Source of the DNA: Pezicula radicicola
Lineage: Eukaryota; Ascomycota; Leotiomycetes; Helotiales; Dermateaceae
Length of the DNA stretch: 64,000 nucleotides
Assembly (NCBI GenBank): GCA_003008705.1
Contig: PDUO01000007.1
Location: 1,487,533-1,551,532, forward strand
Direction of reading: 5' to 3'
Of this stretch, positions 22,531 through 34,393 are shown piece by piece (position 1 is the first letter of the stretch; every line of letters begins with the position of its first letter). Under the pieces are notes generated by a model. It made no database searches and was not told the origin of the DNA. It was given only the letters and a program-made list of their open reading frames with translations. A program made the position numbers and the translations under genes.

Positions 22531-24539
22531 TCACAACTTGACCCGGCCTCCATTAAGCTCTTCCCAATCCTTCTTACTAAATCTGACATAGGTTCCACCC
22601 TTCAACCAATACAACTCGTCGTCACCGGTCTTCGAAGGATCTACACCCTCAGCTCTCACAATATGCTTTTGCTGCTTTAGAGTTCCCGTCCGCTGCATGT
22701 CCTTCGCCATACGGAGAAAGAGAGGAACTGCAAACCTAGGTAGCTTTTTGTGGACGTGTTGGGCGAGGTCTGCAAGGAGTCGTTCGCTGGGCTCATCCGC
22801 CAGAACCAGCGCAACACAGCCAGCACGGCCATCGTGATGGGGCAGTTCCACACCGTATACATTGGCTTCGTGGACGGTAGGGTGATCTCCCAGGCACTCA
22901 GAAACCTCGTTGGTGGACACATTTTCACCCTTCCATCGGAATGTGTCTCCGATTCGATCACTGAAATACATTCGACCTTCTGAGTCCCAACTAATCACAT
23001 CACCCGTGCGGAACCAAGCATCGCCTTTCTTGAAAACATCTCGCATGATCTTGCTTTCCGTAGATTCAGTGCTGCCAAGATAACCTTGGAATCTTGCTGG
23101 TATATCGTTTGCATCCAGTTGGTAGAGTTGCTCGCCTGGTTCACCTGTTTTGACCTTCTTACAGAAGCCAGTCTTCGGATCTCGGTAAGGTTCTTCAGTC
23201 TCCCAGTCCAATTCGACCATTGTAATGCTAGAGCTGAAGATGAAATTGCCAAGAGATCCATTCCGTCCAACGGCGCCTTTGCTATAGTCGTTCTTAGAGT
23301 AATTAAACGATCCACTGGAGCCTTCGGTTGCCGCATAGAATTCGGCTACAGCTTCTATGCCGAAACGTTCTTTAAATCTATTCCAGACATCAGGTCTGAG
23401 TCCATTGCCGAAAGCGATTCTGACATTGTTTTGCTTATCGAGGTTCGCGCCGGTGACGGGGTCAATCTGGGGTGGTGCAGAAAGAAGGTAGCGACATGTC
23501 TCTCCGACATACTGGATGATAGTTGCGTTCGATGAGCGAACATCTGTCCAAAATGTTTTCGTTGAAAACTTCTTGCCAAGTGCAATGGTAGCGCCTCTAT
23601 TGACTGTTGTACATACGCCCAGGATCGCAGCGGAAGAATGATAAAGTGGCATACACTATTAAATTAGCATATATAACCAGCACGAGTTTCTTATTGGGAC
23701 GGAAAGCATACGGTGTAGAGTATATCAGATTGGTTGTAACCCATCCAACCAGATACAAGATCTGGCGATATGATGATCTTGGACCAGCTGACGATAGCCG
23801 GCTTGGGAAGGCCTGTTGTTCCGCTGGTATAAATCAAAACGGCCATGTTTCGAAGCTGAGGGTCGCTACGTGTCGAATCTGGTTCTCGAGTACCCTCTGT
23901 AGACATGACAGCAGCTTCAACCTCTGAAGTAAATGTTACAAACTCCATATCTTTAACAGAATTCTTGACTTCATCTGTGACTTTCTCCTGAATATCTGGA
24001 TCGACAAGAACCAGGCGTGCCTTGGATACACGAAGACAATGCTCGAGGGCTTTGTCGGTAAGGTTGTAGTTGATGAACGCAGGCTTTGCGCCAATACTCC
24101 ATAGGCCGAACCAGATGAAAATGAATTTATCTCCATTCATAAAATCCATTGCGACAATCTCGTTCGGCTTGACGTTGTGAGTCTTCTTGAGCCATGATCC
24201 ATATCGTAGAGCCGTCTCGTATGTTTCCTTGTAGGTCCATTGTTTCCCCTCGAAGATCATAAAGGGCGAATTGGCACGTTTGCCTTGGGCATGGCTCTCG
24301 ATGAGGTAGAACATATTCAGTCGATCCCTCATTTCCCTCAGGGTACCTTTGAGGTGCGCCGTGGCCGCACTGCCCAATACTCTGTAGTCGTAGCTGAAAG
24401 AGGTCCTTGCATTGAGGTATGCTAGACCTGCCACAGCAGCCGGAGCTGCTAGAGCTAAGGGGACTATTGGTACTCTGGGTGATTAGCAGAAGCCATGGAC
24501 CCTGGCGAGGTGCTCTGGGAGTGGATGCTTACCAGGCAT
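22531..24539 (-). CDS. FAT1: FAT1-type very-long-chain acyl-CoA synthetase / fatty acid transporter, 630 aa
   Basis: Minus-strand exons 24539-24533, 24472-23712 and 23655-22531. The first exon is only seven bases and encodes MP plus one base; it is the only way found to reach VPIVPLALAAPAAVAGLAYL, the hydrophobic N-terminal membrane segment typical of FAT1 proteins. Intron 2 joins YT to CMPLYHSSA exactly as in the family. Motifs are the AMP-binding loop IYTSGTTGLPK (216-226), EFYAATEGSSG (361-371) and FRTGD (471-475), followed by RIGDTFRWKGENVST. The enzyme activates very-long-chain fatty acids with CoA and ATP and helps fatty-acid import, at endoplasmic reticulum, lipid droplet or peroxisome membranes. 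It is transcribed divergently from the PIG-S gene through a 1.1-kb shared upstream region. Confidence 0.93.
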
Positions 24540-25665
24540 TGTGGTTCACAAGAGCAGCTTCAAGAAATTGGCAGCTTGTTGCGTTTATCAAGTGTCAATG
24601 TACTACAAGTGGTTATTCCGTCGACGGAATGCTTACCGCTAGTTTTGCAACTTGAGAGGGTTGGGGAGAGAGAGGAGAGGAAGACAGAGAACAAATAACC
24701 AAACGGAAAAGGGAATAAGGGTCGGAGCATCAAACTACCCTCCGGTACGAACAGAGCTAACGGAAGACAAGAGTGCGAGAACGACCACAGAGAGAGAGGT
24801 ACATAAAGGGGAGGCCGTCGGTGGAGGTGTGCATAACCATGACCATGACCATGATCAGCGTCGTTGTCGTACGAAAGAAAAGGAAAATAAGCCTCGGCAC
24901 AATCTCTCCCCCACATTTGGGGATGCATCTTCAACCAGGCCTTGGCTCTGTTGGTGGTGGTGGTAGTGGTGGTGGTGGCGGTGGTAGTGGTGATGCGACA
25001 TTTGTACAGTACCCCTCTGCAATGCAATCCATGCAGACGGAGGTTTAGTATGTAGACACCGGTACCAGTGGGATTGAACTCCTGCAGTCAACAGTGTTTG
25101 AAATACAGAGTTCGCTTTATGATAAGGTTGAACGCGCGCAACGGGCCCTTGTCGCATCCATGCGATTGGCTGGGCTGATTGTCAGAAGATCTGGATTCTG
25201 TAATTCTACAGTGAGGTACAGTAGGAGTACAGATGGAATACGGTCCGAACAGTACCTACTGTACTGTACTGTACTGTTGTGTTGCGCATTATATTGTATA
25301 CGAGCACTGGATATATACCTACCTACCTACCTAGGTAGGTACTTCGTATGGCCATCTGAATACTTGCTTTGCTTTCCATTTTGCATTTTCGGCTGCCCCT
25401 CGCCCGTTACCTTACCTTACATAGGTAAGGTACGTTGTTGAGTTTGGATCTTTGTCTTGCACCGCCACATCGCATCGCTAGCCAGCCGTGCGTTCACTGT
25501 AGTTTACGAAAGGTAGTTTAGTTCCAGTTCAGTTCAGCCTTGTGTGGCTTCACCACTCTGTTTCGCGACGCTGGCCTAAACATGCATTACAGTATTGACA
25601 AGACGCGCGCGCCACCCATATCAACAATCTTTAGACGACTAGACGACGAGAAAACAAGCATCGCC
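24540..25665. promoter_or_regulatory. Shared upstream region of FAT1 and PIG-S genes
   Basis: The divergent interval has several low-complexity blocks: (GGT)n/(ACC)n at 24949-24992, alternating CATGAC units at 24837-24855, a TACTG pentamer tract at 25256-25279 and a CTAC/GTAG palindrome at 25315-25345. Open frames across the triplet repeats are repeat artefacts. The start codons of both genes lie at its edges, so it must hold both promoters; individual sites are not assigned. Confidence 0.5.
25256..25345. repeat. Pentamer tract TACTG and CCTAGG-centred palindrome
   Basis: At 25256-25279 TACTG units are repeated. At 25315-25345 CTAC units meet GTAG units at a CCTAGG centre, so the strand can fold back on itself for roughly ten bases each side. 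A similar CTTACCTTAC/GTAAGGTA inverted pair follows at 25409-25433. Confidence 0.75.
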
Positions 25666-27390
25666 ATGTCATCCACCGATGCCATCGTCGCTGATGTCGT
25701 GAATAAGGATCCTTTTGATATCCCAGCAATCCAAGATCCCGAGCCGCCGCCCAATGCTGTGTCCATCGTGTCGACGAAGAAAAAGGAGCCGCCGCCCGAA
25801 AAGCCAGAGAGCATTCGCTTGCGCACCTATGTGATCCTCTCCTTCTGGGCCATCATCATCTTCCTGGGCTTGCCAATATGGTGGAAGACGACGACTATCT
25901 ACAGGGCGGATCTGCCGATAGATGAGATGGTCGAGTGGGATAAGGGAATCGTATGGCAGACCAAGAAACACGGCGTGGGATAGATACATTGATACTGACG
26001 ACCCCTACCTAGGCTTGTCGACCTGTATTCCCACTCCGAATATCCATTGAGGCTGCCTCGCTCCAGGACCACGAGGCGCAACATCTGCTGCGAACGACCC
26101 AGCATGCCCTTGACGATTTGAATGATTTTTCGGCACACCATCTCCGGCTACAACTTTCTAAACCTGCAAATGCCTCAGCTGCGCTCAATGGAAGATCAAC
26201 AGGAGGGGTTGAGGAAGAGTTAGCCCTTGTCATCAGGGTCATACCGGGACCAGATCAAAAGTCGCATCTGCAATCCTATTCTCCAGTACTCGATGTTTAT
26301 TATACCCCAAACCAGATCCCATCGAGTTCGTCCTCATCCTCAGCTCTCGCCACATATATTGCGAATGTACTCAGGGGCTTATTTGCAGAGGAGCAAGCCA
26401 TGATATCGTACCTTCTTTCGACAAGCTCTGCACCACCCGAAAGAAGCCCAAAAGCATTGGCACCTGAAGTTGCTGAAGCTCTAGCAAAATGGACGACTCG
26501 CTCCATGAAGTATTCTCGAAACTACCACTTGACCTTCTCTCTCTTCACATCAACTGGAACTCCATCTTCGTGGGATATTAAATCAGCACTAGACGAGCAT
26601 ATGAAACCCTTGCTGGAGAGTTTCTCTTCGATCAGCAATTTCACCATTGATACTCAAGTACAGCTGTATGCGACGCCCGGAGTTAGTGGTAATGTCTTGA
26701 AAAAGGAGGACTTGAGCGGCTTTATAAATGCTGCAGAGTGGCCATTGAGTCCGAGTATTGGAGGTGCCCCGACAATCAACTTTATTCTATATGTTGGAGA
26801 TATGGAGGTTGAGGGTGGTGGTAAGAGTTGGCTAATTCCACAATGGGGTGGAGTGGTGATACAGTCGGATATGTAAGTAAATTTGCTCAATTGCGGAACC
26901 GGTTACTAACTTGAACAGCACCGATCTTCGACCAGCTATGCTCATCTTCTCCAACCAACTTTTAGCATTGTTAGGAGCCCCCGAAGGCGGATCCTTACCT
27001 CTACGTCTAATGACACTTATTCGAGTGAGGAGTGCTGGACTATTGTTAAAAGCGAGTGGTACCCTTGGTAGTCTGGCTCGCCTCACACGCGCATTGCCTT
27101 CGATTAGTATTCCAAGGAGCGTAGCTGAAGGCGTCTATACGACTATCGAGCACCTGCGCAAAGCTTGCGATGGCCTTGGAGGAACTGAAGGCCTAGAAAA
27201 CGCGAGGATTGCAGAAGAGGCCGCAGAGAAAGCATTTTTTGAGAAAAGTATGGTCGGCCAGGTCTACTTCCCAGACGAACACAAAGTGGCCGTTTACCTT
27301 CCGCTTCTGGGACCTATTGGGGTTCCTTTGGTGATGGGAGTCTTTAAGGAAGCTAAAGCGTGGAAAAAGAGGAGGTTGGCAAGCAGGTGA
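25666..27390 (+). CDS. GPI17: GPI transamidase subunit PIG-S (Gpi17), 538 aa
   Basis: Three exons, 25666-25950, 26013-26872 and 26919-27390. The ATG at 25666 (GCCATGTC) is preferred to an in-frame ATG at 25582. After a Pro-rich cytosolic N-terminus comes a membrane helix at about residues 54-73, then TTTIYRADLP and EMVEWDKGI. The first splice gives ACRPVFPLRISIEA, and later GGVVIQSD joins to TDLRPAMLIFSNQLLALLG. These are the landmarks of PIG-S. The C-terminus has a second hydrophobic stretch (VAVYLPLLGPIGVPLVMGVF) followed by a basic tail, as expected for an ER membrane protein with both ends in the cytosol. PIG-S is a non-catalytic subunit of the complex that attaches GPI anchors to proteins in the ER lumen. 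Length matches fungal orthologues. Confidence 0.93.
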
Positions 27391-28092
27391 GATTTTCATG
27401 CAGATTGAAACTAATGATACCTTGAATTACTACCAAACATCTCTCATCTACAATCCTCTTTGGCACTCACCTCTCCTGCCTGGTTCTTTGCCATTTTCAT
27501 ATTTCTGGTCTCTTGCGTCATGGGCTGGCAGTCGACGGGCTCTTGGCAATCGGCAAGAATGATCATCCCGACAGCCACTTCGGCTGCTTTTCTCGGCGAT
27601 AATGTCCATTGATAGCAACAAAGGCTATTCTGTCAATAGCGTCCCCAGACGTCAACCAGCTTGCTAATCAACATATCTAATCCAGAGGTTGAGTAAACAA
27701 TTTTCTTGTTAGGTAGTCGTGTTGACACGCAAGTCTGCAATGTTTAGTTTCCAAGTAAGTTTAGTAAACATGCCGCGGTACTGCGTATCGCTGCGCCACG
27801 AATGATAACTATTCAGGGCCAACGGCTACCAATCCGTACCCGCTTTTGTTATGGATCCTTAAAAGTCAAACACACATTTACCGCCGTATGCAAATTTTAT
27901 TTCACAACTGATGAGACCGAATCGGACTTAAAGTTAGGCCTAAAACCCGAGTCTCATCACTGGACAATATAAAGAGTGAGTGGCCCCCAACAGTGTGAAA
28001 GGTAAGAAAGAGTATCTAGAAGACTACCCAACTTTACCTCATCGTCCCCACATCTAAGCAATTTCTCATCACCAAATTTCAACTTCTTCACA
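27391..28092. other. Intergenic region
   Basis: About 700 bases. The last part (27990-28092) is CT-rich with AAGCAATTTCTCATCACC-like leader sequence typical of fungal 5' ends. No gene is supported. Confidence 0.6.
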
Positions 28093-29230
28093 ATGGCAGG
28101 CGAACTCGTTTTTGTGAGTACATATTTGTTCGATCTAAACTGGTTGAGCGGAATTAACAGTGTCGTTTTAGATCACTGGTGCTACTGGGCACGTAGGTTT
28201 TGCCGTCTTGGTCGATACCCTGAAAGCAGGTTACCGAGTCCGCGCTTCTGTCCGTCGCGAAGAGCAAGCAGAGGAGCTCAAGAATCATCCGGAAATCAAA
28301 CCACATGCCGAGAACCTTGACTTCATTGTCGTCCCGGACATCACTGTTGATGGTGCATTCGACAAAGGGTTAGAAGGAGTGGCTTACATTGAGCACATTG
28401 CTAGTCCTCTGCCTAAAGCTAATGTAGGCCATTATACCTGCCGTTATGTTCACCAAGATTCTAGCTGCTGACCTTGGTGACGTTAGACCGAAGATTTGCA
28501 GCAAGATGTCGTGGTTCCCGCCATCAAAGGCACAACTAGCATCCTGCACTCAGCTATAAAAGTCCCCACCATTCGACGTATCGTCATCACCTCCTCAGTT
28601 GTAGCGGTCGCCCCGGGTAGTGCTATAACTAAAGGCGATCTAGATAACGTATACACTCCAGATTCCCGTACCAATCCACTACCTTCAGCACCTTGGGCAG
28701 ATGCTAGAGCCGCATACAGAGGATCCAAAGTTTTGGCCCTCGACGCAGCGGACCGATTCATCGCAGAAAAGAAGCCTCACTTCACAATCGTGAACGTCAT
28801 GCCCAGTTTCGTAGTCGGACCCAATAAACTCGTAAAAGACCCAGCCCAAGTCGCGCTAGGTAGCAACGAAGTAGTAATGGGAATTATCCTCGGCGTAATC
28901 TCACCATCTCCACGACCAGGCACAGTCTGCGATCTCAGAGACGTAAGCCGCATTCACGTTGAATCCTTAGACGAAAACAAAGTCCAGGGCAATAAGAGCT
29001 TCATCATTGAGACTCCGAAAATTAAATTCGATGATGCTGCTGAGATTGCCAAGAAGCATTTTCCTGAGGCTGTGAAGGATGGGAGATTGCCACTTGGTGG
29101 CTCGCTTCCTTCTATGGTTGCGAATTTGGATACGTCAGAGACGACGAAGACTTTTGGCCCTTTGAGAACTTATGAGGATGCCGTGGTGAGTCTGTTGGAG
29201 TTTTATTTGGAATTGAAGGCGAAGGCGTAG
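28093..29230 (+). CDS. NAD(P)-dependent epimerase / dihydroflavonol-4-reductase-like oxidoreductase, 338 aa
   Basis: Three exons, 28093-28113, 28172-28423 and 28487-29230, phases all zero. The first exon encodes only MAGELVF, and exon 2 begins with the Rossmann loop ITGATGHVGFAVL (about residues 8-20). Other marks are VRASVRRE (NADP phosphate contact), VAYIEHIASPLP, RIVITSSVVAVAP with the catalytic Ser/Thr strand, and AAYRGSKVLAL with the YxxxK catalytic pair. This places it in the extended short-chain dehydrogenase group with ketoreductases such as yeast Gre2 and plant cinnamyl/dihydroflavonol reductases. The substrate is probably a small carbonyl compound but is not predictable. Cytosolic. 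It lies downstream of PIG-S in the same orientation with no functional link visible. Confidence 0.92.
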
Positions 29231-30052
29231 GTGATAGGTCGTCTTGTCCCACTAAGCAGAGAGCCGAGGGAATGGTTACGAATCTTGTTCCGACGTTGTG
29301 TACTTGAGGTTCGACAGGATCAATTCTGGAGCAACATGTCACTGTTTTTTTTTTCATACCGTGTGACTAGTCTCCTTGCTTTCATATGTTCGTCACAAAC
29401 ACAAAGGGGTTGGCGCAGACCGCAAAAAGAATCTTCCTGTCGAGAATCTTAGAAAGTAGAAGTAAGACACTCGCTCCGTGGGACGCCACCAACGTTTGAA
29501 TATCCCTCGCAAAAAGTTCTACCTGTGTGGCTTACAAATGACGCAAGACACAAGACAAAAGACAAAAGTGTAACAATATTGGATTTTAAAGTTCTGATAA
29601 CAACTTCTATACCAGTCAAAACGACTTGATCGCCCTCTTCTTATTGGTTTGTAGAATTGTAGCTGCAGTTTGCTGCAGTCTCTGTCCAAAGTAGAAGTTT
29701 GCTGCTTACATCACGGGCATATTTCCAAGATAAGTAATTGACGAGCTAGGGTTCCTGCGAGGTTAGAACCATACACCCATTCACGACTGACCGTTATATA
29801 TAGTTTAGGCATCAATGGATAGCAAGTGAAAGGGAATTTGTTTGGATTCGCTCTAAGCCCGCTTCTGATTCCAATGATATTTTGTCTAGTCCTGACAACT
29901 ACTAGGTCTATAAGTATTAAGTCGACCCAACAATTAAGTTTGTTCAAGTGCTTAATCATCGTTACATCCACAGCACCTCCCATATATAAACTTTCTATTG
30001 ACTCAAACATCCAGAGACTTGTTCATAGAACTCAGTCTAGTACTTGGCCAAG
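29231..30052. other. Intergenic region
   Basis: About 820 bases. A T-run at 29345-29355 and a repeated ACAAGACAAAAGACAAAAG near 29551-29567 are seen. TATATATA-like sequence at 29794-29801 lies too far upstream to assign. No gene supported. Confidence 0.55.
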
Positions 30053-31670
30053 ATGGACAATAAAGAAAACTCCCGAAATGGGTTTAAGACTTCCAGAGAA
30101 GTCCACCCAAGTGAGATTGTTAACGGCGGGGTACAGTACTTGAAGTACATAACGACGAGAAACCATGATCTCACTAACGCAGACCAGGATTTGAATGGAC
30201 AGGTTGGAATCAAAGAGTTACGCGAGGCTATTCCAGCATACTGCTTTACACCATCCCCATTCTGGTCTTTCTTCTACCTCTTCCGAGACCTGACTTACTC
30301 CTCCATTCTGCTCTATGGCTTCTTCCGGATCTCCGAAGTCACTAACCAAGGACATGGTACCTTCTTCTACTACCCGCTGATGATGACCTATGGATTCGCA
30401 CAAGGAATAGTCTGGACAGGACTCTGGATCGTAGCGCACGAATGTGGACACAGCGCTTTTACTACCAACAGCATCCTAAACGACACAATAGGATGGACAC
30501 TCCACTCCTTCCTCCTAGCCCCCTATTTCTCCTGGAAATCAACACATCGACGGCACCACATCTACGCAGGCCATCTCGAAAAAGATCTCGTCTACGTACC
30601 ACCGCGTCGAGAAACCTACGCCGCAAAACTCGGCCTCGACGTCCACAACCTAGAAGAACTAGGTGAAGATGCACCAATAGTTTTGTTCCTGAGAATTATT
30701 CTTCAACAGGCTATCGGTTGGAATTGGTATATTCTTTCTAATATTACTTGTCCTCCTGGTGCTTTACTTAAACAAGGAATGTCTATTTGGAGACATAGTC
30801 ATTTTGATCCCTGGGGTTCTCTTTTTAGATCCAGCGAGACTATGTCGATTTTACTTTCTGATCTTGGATGTTTTATCACTTTGTGTGGGCTTTTCTTTTT
30901 ACGTAATTATTTGGGATCTTGGGAGCAGGTCTTTTGGTTGTATATCGTTCCGTGGAGTTGGGTAAATCATTGGATTGGTGAGTTCATATCGACACCATTT
31001 TTTATCAAAAAGAAAAAATACACATCTCAAGTGTCGAATTTTCACAAAACTCCTTCCAAAGAAGCTAACCAGAAATCTCATAGTAATGATAACCTACCTC
31101 CACCACACCCACCCCTCAATCCCCAAATACAGCCCCGAATCCTGGACCTTCGTACTCGGAGCAACCGCAACAATGGATCGCGACTTCGGAATAATCGGAT
31201 CTCATTTCTTCCACAACATTTCCTCTCATCACGTAATTCATCATCTATTCTCCAAGATCCCACATTATTACGCTCCGGAAGCTACGGATGCTATTGTTCC
31301 GCTTTTAGGTAAACAGTATCATGGTCGTGGGGATTTCGGGTGGTCGGATTTGAAGTTGGCTTTTAGTAGGTGTCAGTGGGTTGAGGAGGATGAGGGGAAG
31401 GATTTGAAGTTTTTTGGTGGGGAGGGTGTGGGGTTTGAGAGGGGGGAGAGGAAGGTGAATAGGGATGATCTTGAAGGTACGAAGAAGAGTGGTGAGATGT
31501 TGGATGATATGAGAGAGAAGGAGAAGAAGAAGAGAGCTCTGTGGTATCGTGGAGGACCTAGTCCGAGTCCTGAATATAGGATGAGAGACGTTGATGATGG
31601 CTCAAGCAAGATAGAGATAAGTGGAAAGTCGGTGGATGATAAGACTGCTGAGGTTGTTTCTTTTGAGTAA
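30053..31670 (+). CDS. Membrane fatty acid desaturase, delta-12 (FAD2-like) type, 503 aa
   Basis: Two exons, 30053-30977 and 31084-31670; the intron joins VNHWI to VMITYLHHTHPSIP, a continuous family block. All three histidine boxes are present: HECGH (129-133), HRRHH (165-169) and the HxxHH box within HHVIHHLF (358-362). They hold the di-iron centre that introduces a double bond into acyl chains of membrane lipids in the ER. Hydrophobic stretches around 75-150 and 220-310 provide the membrane helices. IKELREAIPAYCFTPSPFWS near the N-terminus is typical of oleate delta-12 desaturases. Position specificity (delta-12, omega-3 or a diverged paralogue) cannot be settled by eye. The C-terminal 80-90 residues form an unusually charged Lys/Glu/Asp tail. 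Confidence 0.92.
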
Positions 31671-32083
31671 GCAGGAGGATGGAGAATGTAGGCCAGGCCG
31701 AGACTATGTGTAGTCTAAAATAGGAATTCAACTTACCTAGGTAACCTGTTGTGTTGAGGAATAGACGAGCAAGTGTCGCTTAGTGTAAATGTGTATGCCA
31801 AACAGTACTTAGAGGGAATTGTTATTTAGCATGTAGACCTTAATATTTGGCATGCACTATGCCTAAATGAATATACACAGCTATTACTTCTACTCCTACT
31901 AAAATTACTAGTGCCTCTACCTTAAGTTCCCCCTAACATACCTCACTACAAACATTGTTACCGCTAATATTGTCGTCGCTATGTCTACGATTCCTAACAC
32001 GACTCCTAACGCGCCTATTAGCCCTCGGGCTACCAAAACTATAATATGCTTTTAGGACAGCAAACTTAAGGAAGTCCAAAAGA
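31671..32083. other. Intergenic region
   Basis: About 410 bases, no gene. It includes a short inverted pair, TATTTGGCATGCA near 31843 followed by TGCCTAAAT, and pyrimidine-rich blocks near 31880-31960. Confidence 0.55.
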
Positions 32084-33468
32084 ATGTCTGCACCAGCGAA
32101 ATCTCAAGAGTATTTGTTTACCGAAAACAGTCCCACTGGAACTTCCACTCATCAGCACCTCGGAGAGTTCGTTCCATTAAAAATTCAATCAGGTCCATCA
32201 CAAGCAGAGCCTTCCTTTCGTGCCACTACGCCTCCGCCGCCCCCTCCGCCAGCCCCCTTCGCACAGAAGTTCTTCGAGCAGGATATCACAAGTATTGATC
32301 CCAGAGCCATCCTCATGGTGCTGGACTGCTATCCGCCACTCAATGGAGATGATTACTGGAAATATTTTGAAATCGCCTATCTGGACACAGAGTTCTATAT
32401 TAGGTCTCTACGTGATGCATTGAACCACTTCAAAAAGAAAATAGAAAGAGTACAAGATAAGGAGGAGTTCAAGCCCGTCGATTTACTCTACATCTCACGC
32501 AAGGAACTGGGAGACGACTTGATAGAATGTCTGACACGTTTGAATTCAAACCCTCTTTTTTGGACGATGGAGAATGGCTACCTTAAGAGAGCAATATCCG
32601 GCATTCAAGACTTATAGATCGAGCTAGGTGACAAGATTTTTAGTGTCATTGACAAGCGGATGGAGCAACCTCTCAAATTTCGCAATCGTATGGACTCTGT
32701 TATATATCAACTTGACAAAAACTTGGAAGAAGTGGACATGAAAATAAATGACGCCAGGGATGCTCAGTATGGTGAGTATTCTTAATCATATTTCAAGACT
32801 TAGTCACTAAATTCTGTCAGAGCAGAGTCGCAGAGAGTCTTTGGGAGTTAGGGTAATTATTCTTCTCTCAATTCCTTCCTATGCAACAATACTCAACCTT
32901 ACAGTAAATTTCTAACACAGTTCAGGAGACACTTTGGGAATTTACCTGTCGCCAAAGAGAAAAACCGAGGGACAAGCTCTGGGAAGACTTTTTGAGAACG
33001 ATGGGCAGTTCTGAATTCATACTCTCTAATATCATCCTCTCTGCTTTTGCGGGTGCAATTACGACAATAGTAGCAACGTGGAAGTGCACACCCCCAAATA
33101 CAATTCCAACAATCGACTCCAATTTCTGGTCCACACTTTCTTCCTCTATCATCGCTCTAGCTGGTCTCTACTGCATTCTTATACCTCGTCTACGCGGTAG
33201 CGACCTTGAAGTCAACAATACGACGCTCTTTTATGGACTACTTACTGTTAGCATGGTTACTGCACTCGTTTCGATTCCTACCTATGTATACCAAACAAAA
33301 GTGAGCTTGGTTATGTTATTTGTGAGCAGTGCTACGCAGTTAGCAGTTACACTGCAGCTTATTTTAGGTGCGGATGCGAAAATCATAGAGAAGGTTGGAG
33401 AGATACAGCTCCAAGGGGAGATGATTGAGGGTCTTAACAGTGAAATCGCGTACTTGAGGGATAGATGA
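32084..33468 (+). pseudogene. Four-helix membrane protein gene interrupted by an in-frame TAG
   Basis: Exon 1 (32084-32771) and exon 2 (32921-33468) join in phase across a 149-nt GT-AG intron. Read through, they would give a 411-codon product. The N-terminus is Pro-rich (a run of PPPPPPPAP). The middle is helical and polar. The C-terminus has four hydrophobic segments, starting FILSNIILSAFAGAITTIVA, and a coiled end. Codon 178 (32615-32617) is TAG, although the same frame continues for about 50 codons of similar composition up to the intron donor. The nearest GT donors upstream (32529 and 32538), spliced to the AG at 32616-32617, would shift the frame, so no simple intron removes the stop. 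It may be a nonsense allele, a sequencing error, or a shorter 177-aa protein. I do not recognise the family. Confidence 0.6.
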
Positions 33469-33632
33469 ATTTCAGACTAGAAAAGAACAGGTAGCTCATA
33501 TGCTACTTGAATTGAATGAATTTACCGTTTTATGTTTATACAATCATGAATTCGCGATTTAGAAGAGAGGTAGCGAAGACAGTACGTAGACCTTAGGGAA
33601 GGATGAGTGTCAGGTGAGGCGAGTGATCTTAG
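33469..33632. other. Flank of LTR element with 5' target-site copy
   Basis: The 160 bases between the membrane protein gene and the LTR element. The last five bases, CTTAG at 33628-33632, are repeated directly after the element (34544-34548). Confidence 0.8.
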
Positions 33633-33787
33633 TGTTGGAAAGTAGAAATGGACTCGATTGTAGAATAAAGTAAGGTCTAGAGGTAGTATATATATACATC
33701 TGTAGGCTGGGGGGGGTAGGGNATTTCCTNTNNTANTGTAGTAATAGCTCGGAGTAGCCTATTTTAGTAATACTAGATTTGGCAATA
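33633..33787. repeat. Left LTR of the 911-bp element
   Basis: Begins TGTTGGAAAGTAGAAATGG and ends GGCAATA. It contains a G-run (GGGGGGG near 33711-33717) and the undetermined bases at 33722-33737. About 150 bp match the right copy, mostly differing by G/A or C/T. Confidence 0.85.
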
Positions 33788-34089
33788 TACCCCCTTAGGT
33801 TTTATACAGAGTAGAGAACCTGAATAGTATAACCTATAACCACTAAATCTATACCCTTAAATCCTACTCCTCCTTCCCTTATAGCCCGTATATATATATA
33901 TCCGTTATATATCGAAGAGAAGGGAGGTTTATCGTATATATATATAGGTAGGGTAGCGTAGAGAGAGGCTTTTCGTGTATTTCGTGTACAAGCAAAGGTA
34001 CAGAGAGATATATAACGTCTAGATAAGTAAATATAATAGTCATTGGTGTATATTCGAGGTAGAGCTTACTTATCTACTCGACGAGAGGT

Positions 34090-34240
34090 AGTTTATATAC
34101 AGGCAAGGTACAGAGAGAGGCTTATTATATATAAACAGAGGCGCAGAGAGGGGCGTATTATATACAGACAGAGGCGCAGAGAGAGAGAGAGCCTTATTGT
34201 AATATAGACAGAGGCGCAGTGAGGGGCTTGTTGTATATAG
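34090..34240. repeat. Internal tandem repeats of the LTR element
   Basis: Four imperfect units share the core CAGAGGCGCAG or GGTACAGAGAG, each followed by AGAGGGGCTTATTRTATA-like sequence, spaced by about 40-50 bases. They form most of the non-TA interior and do not encode protein. Confidence 0.6.
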
Positions 34241-34393
34241 ATAAAGGTATATTGTTTATATTAAGGTACTCCTACTACTTTAATGTTTATAAGAGTAGGT
34301 GGTAGAGCTTGATATCGAATACAATACTCTTAAGAGTAAGGGAATCGAGTAGGGATGTCGGAAATCCTAGGTCGGAAATCCCGGGCTTATAAC

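Noticed and set aside
24560..25157. Several long open frames over the 24.6-25.2 kb region on both strands
   Set aside because: They run through (GGT)n and CATGAC repeats, giving Thr/His/Gly runs; artefacts of triplet-like repeats in the shared promoter.
32529..32617. Introns that would splice out the TAG at 32615 using GT at 32529 or 32538
   Set aside because: Lengths of 89 and 80 nt are not multiples of three and shift the downstream frame.
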